Assembly (NCBI GenBank): GCA_964388485.1
Contig: CAYMAS010000013.1
Location: 17,230 to 81,229 of the forward strand
Length of the DNA: 64,000 nucleotides
Origin: JBCDKH01 sp964388485
Lineage (GTDB): Bacteria > Planctomycetota > Phycisphaerae > Tepidisphaerales > Tepidisphaeraceae
Direction of reading: 5' to 3'
Shown here: piece after piece, positions 62,901 through 64,000 of the stretch
Numbering within the stretch: position 1 is the stretch's first letter
How the letters are laid out: every line of letters starts with the position of its first letter
The notes under the pieces: model-generated
Seen by the model: the letters and a program-made list of their open reading frames with translations, nothing else
What the model was told of the DNA's origin: nothing
The model's database searches: none
Made by a program: the position numbers and the translations under genes

Positions 62901-63578
62901 CGGCGACGACTCGATCGCCGGCTTCCTCCGGGCCGAAGGCGGGCCGGGCAATGACCTTTTGATCGGGCTCGCTAATGGCGGCAGCGCGCTGCTCGGTGGT
63001 GACGGCGACGACACGTTGTCCGGCACCGGCGACACGGGCAACTTCCTCGACGGCGGACCGGGCGACGACGACCTGACCAGCGGCGAGGCTGATGACNNNN
63101 NNNNNNCCCCCCCGCCGCCGGCCAGGGCAGCGACACCCTCGTCGACACCGGCGGCGTCAACGACCTGACGTTCCAAAACGCTGATGGTCCGGTCGAACTG
63201 GATCTGCGTGATACCGACAACGTCCTGACTAGCGGCACGTTCGGCTCGATCAGCGGCCTGTTCGCCAATGTACTCGGCAGCCGGTTCGGCGACGCCCTAA
63301 TCGGTGACGACAACCGCAACTGGCTCGGCGGGCTCGACGGAGATGACACCCTGGTCGGCAACGCTTTCCCCGACGTGCTCGTCGGCGGCGACGGTGCCGA
63401 CTCTCTCATCGGCGGCGGCGGCCCGGACCTCTTCCTTGCTGCCGACGAAGACGAAGACACCATTATCTTCGACGGCAATCGTACAGACGTCGGCCTGTTC
63501 GACGACGACGATAACCGCACCGGCCTCGTCCGCCGAGCGGCGGACATGGATGACCTCGAACGCCTGCTCGACCTCTGA
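59995..63578 (+). CDS. Large exported calcium-binding-repeat protein (RTX-like), interrupted by an N gap
   Basis: About 1190 residues. The N-terminus SRRSLLFERLETRRLLAAGD is the planctomycete extracellular leader motif (LExRxLL). Residues about 20-440 are a delta-60-like propeller of repeats on the pattern DGQLDSAFSGDGV, ILDLVVTDTG, DNLLVARNTG. After a Pro-rich linker (TPPPPPPGPDF) follow many RTX nonapeptides GGxGxDxLx (GGSGDDSIDG, GGDGNDTLLA, GGDGDDTLSG), which bind calcium and help secretion. The frame is broken by ten N (63097-63106); the reading after it (GQGSDTLVDTGGVNDLTF to DDLERLLDL, stop 63578) is the same gene. The ATG 59995 is used. It may be a surface or matrix protein. Confidence 0.87.
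63097..63106. other. Assembly gap (10 N) in the RTX-like gene
   Basis: Ten undetermined bases followed by C7. The reading frame differs on either side, so the gap length is a placeholder and repeats have probably been lost or collapsed here. Confidence 0.99.
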
Positions 63579-63594
63579 CTCGTAAGGTCGCGGC

Positions 63595-64000
63595 ATGCAG
63601 GACCTCGCCGCCCACCTCTCCGAACGTGCCCTCGCCGTCGACGCCAGCGGCATCCGCAAGGTCTTCGATCTCGCCGCCAAGCTCCAGGACCCGATCAACC
63701 TCTCCATCGGCCTGCCCGACTTCGACGTCCCGCAAGAGGCGAAGGACGTCGCCATTCACGCCATCCGCGACGGCCACAACCGCTACACGCCGACCCAGGG
63801 CATCGCCCCGCTCCGCGAACGCCTCGCGAGTGACCACGGCTGCGACCTCGACAACGTCCTCATCACCAGCGGCGTCAGCGGCGGGCTGTTCCTGTCGATC
63901 CTCGCCACCGTCAACCCTAGCGACGAGGTGGTCTTCCTCGACCCCTACTTCGTGATGTACCGCCACCTCGTCACGATGGCCGGCGGCACGAGCGTGCCGG
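63595..64000 (+). CDS. Class I/II PLP aminotransferase (partial)
   Basis: The first 135 codons of a fold-type I aminotransferase: LAVDASGIRKVFDLAAKLQDPINLSIGLPDFDVPQ and HNRYTPTQGIAPLRERLAS, then ITSGVSGGLFLSILATVNPSDEVVFLDPYFVMYRH, as in aspartate/aromatic aminotransferases of subgroup I-gamma. The PLP lysine lies beyond the window edge. It begins 16 bases after the RTX-like gene, possibly co-transcribed. Confidence 0.88.
   Translation, partial: MQDLAAHLSERALAVDASGIRKVFDLAAKLQDPINLSIGLPDFDVPQEAKDVAIHAIRDGHNRYTPTQGIAPLRERLASDHGCDLDNVLITSGVSGGLFLSILATVNPSDEVVFLDPYFVMYRHLVTMAGGTSVP

Overview
The window looks like a high-GC chromosome segment from a planctomycete, most likely of the Phycisphaerae type. 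This is an inference from family content: several PEP-CTERM secreted proteins, pseudopilin-type proteins beginning FTLVELLVVIGIIA, a large repeat protein with the planctomycete LFERLETRRLLA leader motif, Uma2-family proteins, an in-frame-stopped or frameshifted set of accessory genes, and many short intergenic hairpin repeats. Two 10-base N gaps (49364-49373 and 63097-63106) and G12/C12 tracts show it is a draft, probably metagenome-derived, assembly. No tRNA, rRNA or CRISPR array was recognised by eye.

1-32700 is mostly housekeeping: the tail of a pyridine nucleotide transhydrogenase, a glutamine-amidotransferase-like hydrolase, a YgjP-type metallohydrolase, typA, a class IV aminotransferase, a YqiJ/flotillin pair, purC with a lipoprotein, uppP, a PIN/TRAM protein, tyrS, a STAS protein, hisD, rpmA, a GNAT protein, a divergent dnaA, a large exported propeller-like protein, 5-formyl-THF cyclo-ligase, an L,D-transpeptidase, rsmA with a coiled-coil membrane protein, and polA.

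29264-37723 reads as a carbohydrate/secretion locus: a 1135-residue exported glycoside-hydrolase-like protein is divergent from a GntR/LacI-type regulator, followed by a PEP-CTERM protein, a small exported protein, a pseudopilin-like gene broken by an in-frame TAG, a DUF4241-like gene and another PEP-CTERM gene ending at a textbook terminator.

37746-45132 is the accessory part. It holds a Uma2 gene, a GNAT gene carrying two palindromic inserts in frame, an array of twelve CCCNNGGG-like near-palindromes spaced exactly 21 bp apart, a 24-bp perfect-stem hairpin, a frameshifted membrane-protein gene, REP-like inverted pairs starting with GTAG, a DUF4926 protein, a lower-GC gene with a PD-(D/E)XK-like nuclease motif, and the remnant of a REP-associated tyrosine transposase beside its likely REP hairpin.

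45145-47673 is a small regulatory/secretion operon (membrane-anchored LuxR-type protein, pseudopilin, PEP-CTERM protein). 48151-64000 returns to core genes: a VOC protein, a frameshifted coaE with a Cys/Gly-rich tail, rho, a pair of PH-domain membrane proteins, a second and canonical dnaA, a family 4 uracil-DNA glycosylase, a deoxyhypusine-synthase-like gene, a nucleotide-sugar dehydrogenase, a calcium-binding-repeat surface protein and the start of a class I/II aminotransferase.

The most unusual signals are the 21-bp palindrome array, the in-frame palindromic inserts, the two DnaA paralogues with different DNA-binding signatures, and the REP/RAYT relics.
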